Source: Brevipalpus yothersi
Lineage: Eukaryota; Arthropoda; Arachnida; Trombidiformes; Tenuipalpidae
Direction: 5' to 3'
Assembly (NCBI GenBank): GCA_003956705.1
Contig: QZCP01000778.1
Span: forward strand, 408,768 to 472,767
DNA: 64,000 nt
Made by a program: the position numbers and the translations under genes. Under the pieces are notes generated by a model that worked only from the letters and a program-made list of their open reading frames with translations, made no database searches and was not told where the DNA came from. Below, piece after piece: positions 11,764 through 23,537 of the stretch. The first letter of the stretch is position 1; the number at the start of each line of letters is the position of its first letter.

Positions 11764-12586
11764 ATGAAGGATACCATTGAAAATTCCATGAAAAAGATGC
11801 AGGAAGACAGAGAGGATGCTGTACATAGAGCTCAAAGTGCTGAAGAGCAGGCAAGAATGGCCAACCAGAGAGCGGAAACTGTATGTTGATGGAATGATGA
11901 TCTCGAAAAAGAAGTTTCTCAAAACTAAACAGCACTTGTACCTAATTTCTTAGGCTGAAAGTACAGCAAAAATTTTGAGACAACGATTGGAAGCGATGGA
12001 GAGGACTCTTGATGAAGCAAGAAAGACACATGAGCGAACAAAAGAGGCAATTGAAAACAAAACCAATCGACTAGAAAATGTAATCATCGTCTGAACCATT
12101 GCGTTTGATATTCGAATAATGTGAATATCTCTCTTTTTCATCAGATTCAAAACCAAACTGCTAGTCTTGCATCAACAATCGCTCTTTTGGAAGCAAAATC
12201 GGCCACATTGAAGGAAGCTCATGACAAGGTAAGCCGAAGTGAAAACGAATGCATCATAAGTAAGAATTCCAAGTGGTATTCTATGATATTTTGATACAAA
12301 TTGTTGAATATATTAGCTGAAAAAATTGGAGAGCCGATTAAGCTTTGAGGAAACGGAGAAGATTATTAAAGAGCAAGATGCTGAGAAGGAGAAAAAGTTT
12401 GCAGAAATGGAATCAATGATCGCTAAAACCAAGGAATTGAGTGTTAAACGGGAAAAGGAAATGGTTGAAAAATTGAAGCTTTTGGAAGAAAAACAAGCCA
12501 AACTCAAGGAAATCACAGCGATGGTTGAACGAAAGGAAAAAGAAGCTGAAAAGAAAGAGGAAACTGGACCTCCGGAACAGAACTGA
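11764..12586 (+). CDS. Short tropomyosin-like coiled-coil protein
   Basis: Four exons (11764-11880, 11954-12079, 12145-12228, 12317-12586), all in phase 0, give 198 residues. The protein is nearly all charged heptad-repeat coiled coil. Its first 45 residues align position by position with the tropomyosin N-terminus: MKKMQEDREDAVHRAQSAEE against the family pattern MxxMKxEKDxAxDRAxxxEQ, then ANQRAETAE. Tropomyosin is normally 284 residues with a conserved C-terminal overlap sequence. This protein is about 86 residues shorter, diverges after exon 1, and ends in an acidic/basic tail (KKEETGPPEQN) instead. It may be a divergent tropomyosin paralogue or an unrelated coiled coil that has converged; the N-terminal match favours the first. 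AATAAA lies just downstream (about 12689). Confidence 0.7.
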
Positions 12587-12993
12587 TTTAAAAGATGAAT
12601 CGATTATCATTCAATCAGTATGTATCAGTTTTGTTGTATATCAATAGTGATGAAACGATGATTTCTGCTGATCTAATACCTAGAAATTAATAAAAAAATA
12701 TCAATTGATTCGAGCTTCTATTAATGATTCATTTCATTCCACTGAGCATCCAATAGCTAACCTAATTGTGATTAATGGAGCTTTTTTGTGACAATACTCA
12801 CTCCATCCTGGGTATTTATATAATCCGACAGAGAAATATGAATGATCAGATTTGATTGATTATTTTGATTTAAAAATGTCAATTTCATTCATTTTTCTAC
12901 AATTAACTAGTGACTATAAGTGATCTATTTCCTAGAATTTGAGGCGAAAAAAGTCCTTAGAAACAGTTAGAAAAGAAGAATATTTCAAAAGAG
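12587..12993. other. Intergenic interval
   Basis: Holds the coiled-coil gene 3' end and the promoter of the YDVP-repeat gene. A possible TATA-like TATTTATATAA lies near 12813-12823. Confidence 0.5.
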
Positions 12994-15223
12994 ATGTTCA
13001 AATGTTTCCAAAATCGACTTGTATTCAGTCCTGCACGCTTGATATCATACTCTATCACAATTATCATCTTAACGTTAATTATTTCAAATGCTCAAAATTT
13101 AATAGGAAGTGTTTCTCTGTACATTTTCGCCCCACTTGCAGTGGCCGAAAACATATTTCTATTCACAATCGTTATCGGAATACCGGTGGGCATGTATTTA
13201 CTTTTGGCATATTCCCTCTTACTTGCCCTTTCCACTTCGATCATATCATTATTGTGCCAATTAAGCGAAACATATTTACAATTTTTCCAAGATACATTCC
13301 CGGGCATGAATTTAGAGTGGACATTACCAACCAAGCTCAAAATGTGTGCCATTGTTGTCACATTTGTGATACGAGCTGAGCTCGCTCGAAGAGTGGCCAT
13401 TGAACTTTCAACTCCTGGAAGTCACAGGACGGTCATACGTCCTTTGAATAAAATGAAATTAAAAAAGAGATACAAAGCATCACCTGTAGCAGAATTGGTC
13501 CCATTAGCACCAGTAGCGGGTAAACCAAAAGGAAAACTAGCCCTAAGTCCGATGGGAGGTCACCGGAAATCACTTACTCCCGAAATTAAGTCAGATCATG
13601 TGGTTCGAATTGATGTTGAATCACCACCAGGTCCTGATATTCCAGCAAAAGCCCAAAAAATGGAAGAAGAAATAATGCAAGAGTTGGCCAAACAAATGGA
13701 AACAGGAGGCAAACAGCAGCCACCCGATCAGGCCATCAAGCAAGATGATAAAACGAAAGGTTTGACTCCATCAGATAGTCCAGCAAAAGGTGAGGTACAA
13801 GTTGGTCCTCCATCGATAATTGTTCCTAAAGCAAAGGATGAAGATGAAAAAAAATCATTGAGTCCTAAGGATAAAATTTCCCCTAAAGAACCTATCTATG
13901 ATGTAGTCAAGGAACCTATTTATGATGTACCCAAAAAAACAATTCCTGGCCAAGATCTTGGATTCGAGAGGGTGTCACCTGTCACCAAGGAACCTATATA
14001 TGATGTACCCAAGCAAATTATTCAAGGAGTACCAAAAGAACCAATCTATGATGTGCCTAAGAAAACTATTCAAGGAGTACCAAAAGAACCAATCTATGAT
14101 GTGCCTAAGAAAACTATTCAAGGAGCACCAAAAGAACCGATCTATGATGTGCCCAAGAAAACAACGCCTCGCCAAGATATTGCAGAGATTCAAACTCCTC
14201 GTCAAGAAACTCCTCTTATGGATAAAAAAGAGAAACCTCCTGTTACACCACAGAAAGAATCCATAGAATCACTCCAATTGAGTAAAAAAGAGAAAACTCT
14301 ACCAAAAGAACTGTTGATGGGTGACAAAAAAGAGGCGATTTTATCAAAAAAACCAGTAGTTCCGGGCGAGACACCAAAGAAAGAATCTAGAGAATCTATT
14401 CAATTGGGTAAGAAAGAGAGATCTCCTGCTACATCAAGGAAGGAATCCGGAGAATCGCTTCAATTGAGCAAAAAAGAGATGCCTCCAAAAGATTTGTTAA
14501 TCAGCGAAAAGAAAGAGAAAGCTCCATCGAAAGGGGCTCTCGTCGAAAAAGATAAAGTTCCTCCCAAAAAACCGTTGCCCGGTGATAAGAAGGAAAAAAC
14601 TCCATCAATCAAATCTTTGAAACGAAAAAGTTCCCCGAGTAAAGTTCCACCTGAAAGTAAAAAGGCGAAGGCACCTTCTGGTGAAAAAGTAAAAAAAGAA
14701 GAACCTAAGAAGAAATCCAAAAAAGAAGAAAAAGCCAAAATTGAACCGAAGGGCACATTAACCAAACCTGGAGTAGGTGAAAAGGTTGCTGAGAAAGCTG
14801 ACGCCTCAGCAAGGAAACCCATATTCCAGAAAAAGGATATCAAGGGAACGGGTATAAATATTGCGGATTCTCCAATCATGATTCACCAATTTTACCCTCT
14901 CATTCAATGTGTTTTGACCAATTTTCATCTCTCTCTCTCTCTCTCCATCTCCAGATCTAGCCTTGGACAAAGTTTCAAAGAAGAAAGTGAAGATGAGTGA
15001 AAAGAAAAAGGATGAAGTAGGTGAAGTTAGGATTCCCATGGAAAATTTTGGAACTGATGCAAAATCCAGAACCTCATCACAGACTAGTGTGACTTCTAAA
15101 AGAGCTACATCTGACTCGAGTGTAGCCAGTAAAGCAAGTGATACCGTTAGCCTTAAACCTGAATCTCAAAGTTCGAAAAAATCGGAAAGTTCGAAAAAAG
15201 ATTCGGAAGGAAGCATCAAATAA
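12994..15223 (+). CDS. Multi-pass membrane protein with six tandem EPIYDV tyrosine motifs
   Basis: Two exons (12994-14851 and 14955-15223; intron 103 nt) give 708 residues. The first 130 residues hold about three hydrophobic segments (roughly 16-33, 40-62 and 64-92) with little loop between them. The rest is a long Lys/Pro/Ser/Glu-rich, probably disordered cytoplasmic region. Within it lie six KEPIYDV motifs with tyrosines at 302, 310, 336, 352, 368 and 384. Five of them read YDVP, the SH2-binding consensus known from p130Cas/Crk substrate domains. Motifs 3-6 sit in a 48-bp (16-residue) tandem repeat. Further KKE/KEK repeats follow and the C-terminus is Ser/Lys-rich. I do not recognise the membrane domain. 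The splice is supported by phase (G+AT) and by continued Lys/Ser-rich composition. Without splicing the frame stops at 15000. Confidence 0.7.
13984..14163 (+). repeat. 48-bp coding tandem repeat (3.75 copies)
   Basis: A 48-bp unit encoding KEPIYDVPKKTIQGVP is repeated from about 13984. The second and third units (14032-14079 and 14080-14127) are almost identical at the DNA level, which implies recent duplication. The fourth unit is partial. Confidence 0.9.
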
Positions 15224-16254
15224 GCGAAAATTGGAAACGTAATTATAAGATCATTCTGATCAATTGAATGTGCCAGATTGGAAAGTTTTAGCAAGAAAAA
15301 GAAAATACTCACAAAATCGATTATTATCAGCACAATGTATGGAAAATCCCCGATCTTCCAATTTTGAATAGGTCAGACATTCTAATAACCCTCTAACAGA
15401 GAATCGGTCTAATTAATTTATTCAGTTAATAGTCGGTCACATTGTTAGTGTTCCGGGATCAGCTTTCGAATTGTTTTGATCGTCCAATTCTAACTGTGAA
15501 AACGAGTGTTGAGTGTTTGTGGTTCGAACAAACAAACAAACAAACTGCTACATCAAAAATAATAATGAAAACAAAAGAAACAAAATAGACAAATTTGTGG
15601 ACCATTCAAGAAGATAGTGGAAAAGAATTAAAGAGCTTGGAAAGAGAATTGGCAAAGATTCATCATTCTAAACATTCTAAACACTGTTTCGATGACTGTT
15701 CATCCAAACGAGACAGTATTCTTGAAGGATGTCTTTCAAAATGCTCCTGAACTGTTAAGAAAAGTGTCGAGCACTAATGGATGGGAATCAAATTAAACTG
15801 TGAGAGGTTGGTAGAGAGAGAGATAGAGAGCTGATGTAACTTAATTCCTTTTGATGATGATGTTGTTGTTACAAGTTGGTAGAGAAAAAAAAGACAACTT
15901 TCACGAACCAACAAACCAAGGTACAAAAATTTTTCCATCACATCGGCCACAATCATCGCTGATGAACAATTGATGTTTGCCACTTGGTGTTGATATTGGG
16001 ACAGTTTTAATGGTACCGGCAGTTTTCATCGAAAAATTTGTTGAAAGTGTAAAATTTTGCCAACAACAGTTATTCGAAAAAGTTTTTGATTCTTGTCCAC
16101 TTTTGGGACGGAAAACAATGTCAAGTGAACGTTGAATGACCATCGATATATATCCATCTTATTGGCTTTTCTCCAATTAAGCTGTGTCCATCAATAGATC
16201 AATAGTCCTAGTTGGACTGAAAATCGATTCAAATTTCAAATAATTGTGCTCATA
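15224..16254. other. Intergenic interval with a small minus-strand ORF
   Basis: Mostly non-coding; an AAAC run lies near 15529-15544. A minus-strand ATG ORF at 16143-15901 encodes 80 residues with a CCW pair and a CGRC motif. It has no signal peptide and no recognised domain. It sits 111 bp from the start of the plus-strand secreted-protein gene. It may be a small gene or chance, and I cannot decide. Confidence 0.35.
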
Positions 16255-16920
16255 ATGATTCTCAAGCGTGTATTGCTAATGTTTCGAATGCTATTGATTG
16301 GATGTACTGTGAATATTGTAATTTGTTTAATTATTTCAACCATCGCTTCTGGTCAATCTCTACAACAATCTGCTTACATTTCACATGGAAATGAAATCGT
16401 ATTAGCCGATGAACCAGAGTGTAATAATGAAAATCATCGATCAAGAATAGTGATTTTGCCTGTGTTGGTTCCCCATCATGTCGACAGATCCGGTGGTGGT
16501 GGTGGAGGTGGTGGTGGAACTCAGATAAAAATTCTGCCCATGAATCAAATACCCATCATCATTAAGGCCAAACGAGGCAATGAACAAGTGATCAGTATTG
16601 ATCCACAATCAATCGTTTCTGGTAACAATCAACATCATTCGAACAATAACGGAATACAATCATCCAATCAACATCATAGAGTTCGAGGAAGTAACCAGAA
16701 TCAACATGTATCATGGCCATTTCAGCAACAACGGCCAAAATTGGCTCTGGCCGGTGAAGAAAAGCCCGAAGGATTCATAATTGATGCTGATTATTCTTTG
16801 AATCGAGATTCTCCCAGTATTCGAATGCAAAAGATGCGGGAACATGAATTGCCAATTTTAAGTCAACTATTAATTAAGAATACCAACCAGAAGGATTTCG
16901 AATGGGACTATTTAAGTTAG
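16255..16920 (+). CDS. Low-complexity secreted or membrane-anchored protein, unknown
   Basis: A single exon of 221 residues from the first ATG (16255); the upstream GTG at 16246 is not used. The N-terminus has a strong hydrophobic stretch at about residues 6-32 that ends in small residues (TIASGQS), so a signal peptide or anchor is likely. The mature part holds a run of nine glycines, a hydrophobic PVLVPHH patch, repeated IIIKAK/IKILP strands and a region rich in Asn, His and Gln. It ends in a more ordinary acidic stretch, including EEKPEGFIIDADYSLNRDSP. No domain is recognised. Extracellular location is inferred from the signal peptide only. Confidence 0.55.
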   Translation: MILKRVLLMFRMLLIGCTVNIVICLIISTIASGQSLQQSAYISHGNEIVLADEPECNNENHRSRIVILPVLVPHHVDRSGGGGGGGGGTQIKILPMNQIPIIIKAKRGNEQVISIDPQSIVSGNNQHHSNNNGIQSSNQHHRVRGSNQNQHVSWPFQQQRPKLALAGEEKPEGFIIDADYSLNRDSPSIRMQKMREHELPILSQLLIKNTNQKDFEWDYLS

Positions 16921-17751
16921 GAACTTTCTCGATACCGAAGATTCAAAAAGCCTCCAAGATTTGAGATGCTTAGAGATCGACAAAACTCATTTCCTCTGAA
17001 AGTTCTAACTTTTTAAAATTTTTATGAGAAACTATGTTAAAAATGACAGTTTTTCCTCATGAGATATATTGAATTCATTAAGTATTTCATCCATTCATTC
17101 ATCCAAAAGTTTCCATTTTCTCATCAATGCAAATGTTCAATTGCCGAGCAAATAATTAAATTTATAAAAACTGAATATTTTTTAAATGGAATACCCTTTT
17201 TGTTCTGTCGAAATTGCAACAAATGGATTCAAAAAGCTTAAGTTGAGAGAGAGAGAGAGAGAGAGAAAGATGAGTGTTTTTTTCATGAGGTGAATGGGTC
17301 CAAGAAAAAATTCATCAATTCTATTCGATTGAATTGATGAGTTTGACGAATTCTCATGGAATCAGGTCAACTCAAGAGAATACTATTGAATTCTGCGATC
17401 TTTATTTGGCAAATTCAAGCATCCAGATAGAAAGAAGATGCGCAGTTAAATCGTCGATCTATTTCAATTGTTGATGTCGGGAATCTTTTATTCTTGAAAG
17501 CGAGTCAATGCTCTAGCTTCGAAGTAAAGAACTTAATTTATTCGACTAAATCATCTTAAATAGAGACACCAGAGAAACGATATAATTCAACATTTACTCT
17601 CTTCTCTCGACTTTTTTGAGACAGCTTCCAGCGATTTTGAATGAATCGACAAAAAATTTTCATCAAATAACGGGAGTTATGATTATCATTCAGAGAAATT
17701 ATACATCAAACGTATTTTATCATCTTTTAAATTTTCCTTGAATTTTCTTTC
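16921..17751. other. Convergent intergenic interval
   Basis: Lies between the secreted-protein gene (+) and the Zasp-like gene (-). It contains a short GA run (about 17245-17267). No coding sequence is seen. Confidence 0.55.
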
Positions 17752-20700
17752 TCAGCACGAAGGATGATCGAGAAGAGATGTCATCAAATGCTTGAAAGTT
17801 GTCGATTGAATTGTGTTCTCATGTCCATCGATTGTTGAAACTCGGTGATGAGGCAGCTCTGGATTTTGAATATGTTGGTGTTGAGCTGGAAAATGGCCTG
17901 CATAATGTACTGGATGATTTGTAGTGCCAGGAGAATATATTTTCTCTTTACTTGGTGCATGAACTTTGACGTTCTCTTGTTCTTGAATAAATTGCCAAGT
18001 CGGTGAATCTCTGATATTATTCAAAGGTGTACCTGATCTTCGTCCACTTATGATCGATTCAGACGGTGAACCAATTCTTTTGATCGGACTAAAGAGAATT
18101 AAAATTATTTAAGGGTAGGTAAGAAAAAGTTTTGAAGAGAAATCCAGAATTCGAAAAGAGTTTGTAGACTGAAATTCTTTGGAAAAATTCCAGCAAATAC
18201 TTACGGAACTAAAGTTTCCGCTATTGTGTCGTTACTGTAGACATTGATCGGCGAATTATATTGAAGATGAACAACTTTTTCAGGATTCACAGGAATATTA
18301 TTCCCAAACTGAATGATAGAATTGAAAGAAAAAGTTTCCATCAAGGAATCGATATTTAATGATCGTTTATTTCATTACTACCTTATTCATTACTTGACGA
18401 AGTTTTTCTGGCCTCGGTACGGGTGAAGATACTCTTGGACTCTGTTGCCAGCCAGGATCTTTCATATATTTCAAATAAGATCCAACAGGATAGTCGTGAA
18501 TTGGCTTTGGTTTCGGCATGACCATAGGTATTGTTCGATGCGGCTGAAATAATAATAAGTAAGGGTTTCTGGTGAGTTTTTCTGGATTCTCTCAATCAAA
18601 AACTTTTGTCAACTCCTTCCTTGCAACCGATTTATCTGACATATGATTGACTGTAAGAATTTTTAATATTATAAAACTCATCATTATGGATAATAAAGTT
18701 GCCAAATAGACTGGACTCAACTCTGTGTGATTACTGTTCAGAGTAATAATAGTAATAGTAATAGTAATTAGTGAGAATCAACGCTTACCTGATTCACTAC
18801 AGCCTGACGTTCTTTTTCCTTTTCTTGTTCATACAGAATTTTCTCCTGTTCACTGGGCAAAATTGCATTGTTCACCTCAAAATGTGGGATGATTCCAGCA
18901 TTGAATGGAATATTGGGTTTTGATTGAGGTTTTACTGGTGGACTGTGAGGCAGATTCCTTGGGGCAGTATTCATGTTCATATTCATGTTCATATTCATTT
19001 TCATATTCATATTCATATTTTTATTCGAAACTGGGGCAGGAGGAGGAGGAGAGCTTGGAGTGAAAACTGTTAACCGGAAGTGAAACATAATTAGATATTT
19101 TTCACAAGAAAGAATTATAGATTGATGGAAATAATAATAAATACGCAAACGATACTGACCATTGGCTGAGTTCCGTTGAACAGTCATCTGGAGAGTATTA
19201 TTAACTCTTTTGATCATATCACTTGCCTGATGCTGAGGAATTATGGGATTTATAGTGGAGGTTGAATTAATGCCCAGAACCACATCTCCAGTTTGTAAGC
19301 CAGCATAGCTGGCTGGACTTCCATATGAGACCTATCAGATGATCATTCAAAAGGGTTAAATCACACTGGAACGGGACTGTGAAAATATTTCAAGCATTTT
19401 GCTCCGATTTTTTTTGGAGGCTACAATACGGAATGATCGTTAAATTTATTTTTAGTACCAACAATTTGGGGACAAATTGATTTTAGGGAATTTAATACAT
19501 AGTTTATTGTTCAACTAGATGAACAGATAAAAGGGTTGTTTACTGTACACCAGGTCATTCGATTCTTGGGATCTAGGTCTGAAAGATTAGTAACAGCTTG
19601 CTCCAAATATTCTAATCTGATCATTCCTTGTATTTTGGAAAGGCATGAAAGTGCATCACTGAGATGGGCCAAGATTAAAAGCTGCAGCTATTTCGGTTCA
19701 CAATTCAAGGATCTGAGCTCATCTGAAATTCGAGACACAAAGTTACTCTTCTCATTCTTTTCGTTCTTTTCATTTCTCTAAACATCCGAGACATCCATCA
19801 CCATTGCGTAGCATAGAAAAAAAGAGACTTTTTCTTCACTTGCTGAACACAACTTTAGCTTGGGCTGATATAATGACATGACAATGTCATAATTTTTGCT
19901 CTTTTCCACCAACATTTCAGTCTACTATATACTCTCGAAACTCAACTCAACTCTGATGAACAAAAAAGCAATGATTACAAGCCAAATGCGAATTAGAAAA
20001 TCTCAACTAAATGGTTCAAATATATTATTCAAATGAGCCAACATCTATTCCTCTCAACTGGTTAGTAGTTAGATCGATTGTCTCATAAGTAAGTAACGTT
20101 CCACCTCATGAACTTGAGGCGCTGAAAAGATGAAGTGATGATGGTAGAAGTAGTGTGTATAAAACATCATCCTACATGTACTAATGTACTAATGTTGCAT
20201 CACAAAAAAGATGAGGCCTGAAAAGTTGTGAAAAGTTTTGACATCTTTCAATGATGCATCAAAGTTAATAGTCAGCATCACAAGTGAGAATGACGAATCT
20301 TTTGAAGATCCTTTCTATATAAGAAAAAATAGATTTTGAGTCACTTTTCTCTCTTTTTTATGGGAAAACTTGAGCATCTCTACCCAATTGTTGTTTGCAA
20401 ATTTAATTGGAATATCCTTCTCGTCTTGTGAAGTTTGATAGAATTCATCGAGAGTCTTGAAGCAAACTTCTCACGCTCATTCACATAATCTGAAATTTGT
20501 CGATTTCTATTCTCTCTGAGATTCACTCTTACATACTCATGCTTTATGAGGTTTGTAGTAAAATCGATTTTGGAAATTCTTGAAAACTACTATCGCATGA
20601 GGCACCAATAGTCTTGTGTTTCTGAAAATTTCCAATCGCGTGAAGGAAAAGGTGCCTCTGATCAGGCGAGACTATGATGCAGACTGATAACTTGGAAGAA

Positions 20701-21064
20701 ATTTTTAGAAACACGATGAGACAAGGAATGGATGATGGTATTGTTCCAGTTCTCTCAAATACTTTCAAGACGGAAACTATACAGTTTCAGGGCATGAATT
20801 TGGAATTAATCTATATTTTGAGGAGATAAACTAGCTGCTTGGTCAAAAAATACTCAGAAACTCTACGAAACTCTATTTTTTCTAGCTAGAACTCACGTTT
20901 TGAACACACAGTGGCACGTTTCCACACTCAGCACCTCCAACCAACCGGAAGCCCCAAGCAGCGTTGATATCATTCCGGTGGATATTGATGTTCACTATTT
21001 CTCCACACTGGATCGAAGGAATCTGATTCCTATACATTGAATCATTTCCACTGAGCGATGGCAT
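17752..21064 (-). CDS. Zasp66-like PDZ and ZM-motif protein (Z-disc type)
   Basis: Six exons (21064-20897, 19331-19160, 19066-18789, 18543-18382, 18308-18205, 18088-17752) join in frame to 406 residues. Exons 1 and 2 encode one PDZ domain (about residues 18-113) with WGFRLVGG as the carboxylate-binding loop and AGLQTGDVVLGIN as the family strand. Exon 5 carries HLQYNSPINVYSNDTIAETL, which matches the Zasp motif (ZM) that binds alpha-actinin. No LIM domain is seen before the stop. PDZ plus ZM without LIM is the layout of Drosophila Zasp66/67, which act at muscle Z-discs. Exon 3 contains Pro-rich and Asn-Met repeat stretches, then a charged EKEKERQ helix. Intron 1 is long (1.56 kb). A 5' UTR exon upstream is possible, since a CTAG acceptor-like site lies just before the ATG. 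Confidence 0.85.
19332..20896 (-). other. Intron 1 of the Zasp-like gene
   Basis: A 1.56-kb intron, the longest in the window, that splits the PDZ domain. I see no nested gene. Long first introns in muscle genes often hold enhancers, but nothing in the sequence proves one here. Confidence 0.6.
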
Positions 21065-21675
21065 GAATACTAGGATTCACTGATTTAATCGAAAAATTTA
21101 TCTCGCAAGACTAGAGCTGAAGGAGGAAGTGTAGAGAACTTTTGTCGATCAAGTGTGAATGTCGAAACTCTAGCTACTTCTCACTTTTTGAGAAAGTGAT
21201 TCAGATGGAGAGAGAAAGAAAGAAAGAGAGAGAGCAAAGGGTTGACAAACATTTTTTATCAAGCTCAGAGATCAGCATGATGGAGTATATATTCTGGTTA
21301 GAAGAATCAGCAAAAATCTTCCACCCGCAAGCTCCGATGAGAGATGTAAAGAGGAGTGGAATTTAAAGTTAGATCGAAAAAGAAGGAGGAGAGAATGAAA
21401 AATAAACGCGGATTGGATCCAAGTGTCAGACATAAAGAAGTGCATACTAAGCAAAAAAATTTTTTTTTCTCTTCTTCTCTCATGAATACTCTAGGAAACA
21501 AACAATCAGGCCATGAGTGTGAAAAAGAATTGAATCTATCTCAAGGAAGTGGAGCATTTTTTGACAATGCGCGCTAAATATTTTAGAAAATTTCTGTTTT
21601 ATGAATGGATAATAATGTATATAATCCATTCACTCAGAAATTCATGCCTCATCAAATTGATGGATTGCTTGTTAT
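21065..21675. other. Zasp-like gene upstream region
   Basis: No coding sequence is recognised. It has short GA and AAAG runs near 21206-21235 and probably holds the 5' UTR or promoter. Confidence 0.4.
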
Positions 21676-22126
21676 TTACAATTTCGTCGGAAAATTGATC
21701 GATGAATCAGTCGATGGATTTGAACTGTTGCTATATCTTAGATGTTCATGGTCAAGTCGAAAAATCTGGCGAACAAAATGTTGAACTAAAATCTTGGAGA
21801 TTTCTGATTGAAATGAATATGCTACCTGTTTAAGGATCAAACACATTCCGTGAGGCTCGGTCACTTTTAAGTTTGGAGAATACCATTGCTAAGACAAAAA
21901 CTTTTGCCAATTGCGGATACTAACATGGACAATGGATGATTAATTGGAAAGGAAAAATAAATTTTACCTGGTTCCCTTTTCTTGATGAGTTGACTCGAAA
22001 ATTTCTTGGAAGCGTAAAATAGTTTCGATTAGAACCAATCGAATTTCTCCATTCAGGTGGTGTTTCCTGGTTGACTCCTGGAGATCTTCTTGGTAATCGG
22101 TAAAAAGCTGGTCGTTCCATTAACAT
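21676..22126 (-). CDS. Possible two-exon hypothetical gene
   Basis: An ATG ORF from 22126 runs to a GTAAAA donor at about 21967 (after RKGNQ). A good acceptor (TTTTGTCTTAG) at about 21886 opens a 70-codon frame beginning QWYSPNLKVTEPHGM that stays open to a stop at 21676. Spliced, this gives about 123 residues, rich in Arg, Asn and Pro at the start. No domain is recognised. Support is splice geometry alone. It could instead be part of a longer gene on this strand. Confidence 0.25.
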
Positions 22127-23537
22127 GGGAAAATTTTTGAACTTTTAAAATTTTCTCTTGCCTCCACTAGTGAGAAAGTTTTTCCAAAGATAATAATAAC
22201 TGTCAGTAGAAGATTTTGTCACCAATTGAAGCACTTTCTAAAGTTGCAAGCTTTGAAGTGAGTTCTACTAACTCATTTAAATTCGATTTTGTTTTGTCGT
22301 CAAACTTTGTCCATGAGCTGTAACATTTCCGATATGTGTTATTCATTCGGAGACTTTTACGTAAACCTTTCTTGCTAACATTTGTGTGAGAAAAGACTTG
22401 AAAAGTTGTATGTGTGCATGAAACATCATGAAAATATTCTCGAAGGAGACAGAATTTTGGAAAAAGAGTAAAAAGAATCACTCAGATGCGCTGCTGTGCT
22501 CCACCCCCCAACTATACTGAATGTTTCCTGGACAGATAGAAGAATTTTTTTCTTCTCGACACACAACAGACTGAGCCTTTCTGGCGGATTTGAGGCACAA
22601 AATTCAACATTCTACTAGACACACATTTGGCATCTAGCTCGTTAGCAGCTTGTGTGAATTCTTTCGTCGTTGTCACGGTAATTGTGGTATATTTTATTTT
22701 TAGTTACACTTACTAAGATTCTTTTGAACAGAATAAGACAAGGAATTGAAATGAAGAAATTTGATTCATGAAATAATTGGGAAAAATGAGAGAGAAATTT
22801 TTTCTTTCAAATTAATTTTCTTTTCCCCTCTGTTTGTGAGTAAAATTTCATGCAGACTAACAAGAGCCATTGCAGAGGTATTGAAATTTGAATGGAATGT
22901 CAACGTCTGAAAATGATTTTGTAAAATCTAAGAAGAATTCCCCTGCTTTCTAGATCAAAATACTAGCCGTCTGGTATGATTATTTTCTTTTTAGACGACT
23001 TTTTCTTCCGTTATGATCATTTGAATCAGATGATCGAATACAAAAAGCATATTTCCATGAAATTTTAGTCCATCAGAATCCACTTTGAATTCCCATCATT
23101 ATTTCGTTTTTGTACATGGATGACCAAGATGGAGTGATAAAATGTTGCTTATGAGCTTGATACCAAACCCCATACTTGCTGAGGAGGGCCGATTTCATTT
23201 GGATGAGGGAAAGTTTTAGTGTCATAATTTATCTTTCAGGGAAGAATTTCTCTCTTACTCAATCCGAGCCATTCAACCTATTAATTGCGAGGAAGAGATC
23301 ATCAACATAATCTCATCCAATGCAGAACTTTTCAGCCACATATAGCAAAATGACTAGAGAATTGAACACGCCTCTGCGATTGAATTGCTTCTTTTTTGAT
23401 GAAAAATGGTGATGAGGCTCCTATAAAAGAGAGTATTTGATGTAAAGACCAATATTGGACAAGGAAAATGTCTCACTTATCTTACCAACAAATGCAAGAA
23501 CTTTGATATTTTGTGAAAAGCCTTCTAGTATTTTGCC
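22127..23537. other. Gene-poor interval
   Basis: No gene is called. A minus-strand reading at 22880-22860 gives YLCNGSC followed at once by a stop. It recalls the YxCxGxC of TGF-beta ligands but has no supporting context (see findings). Confidence 0.4.
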
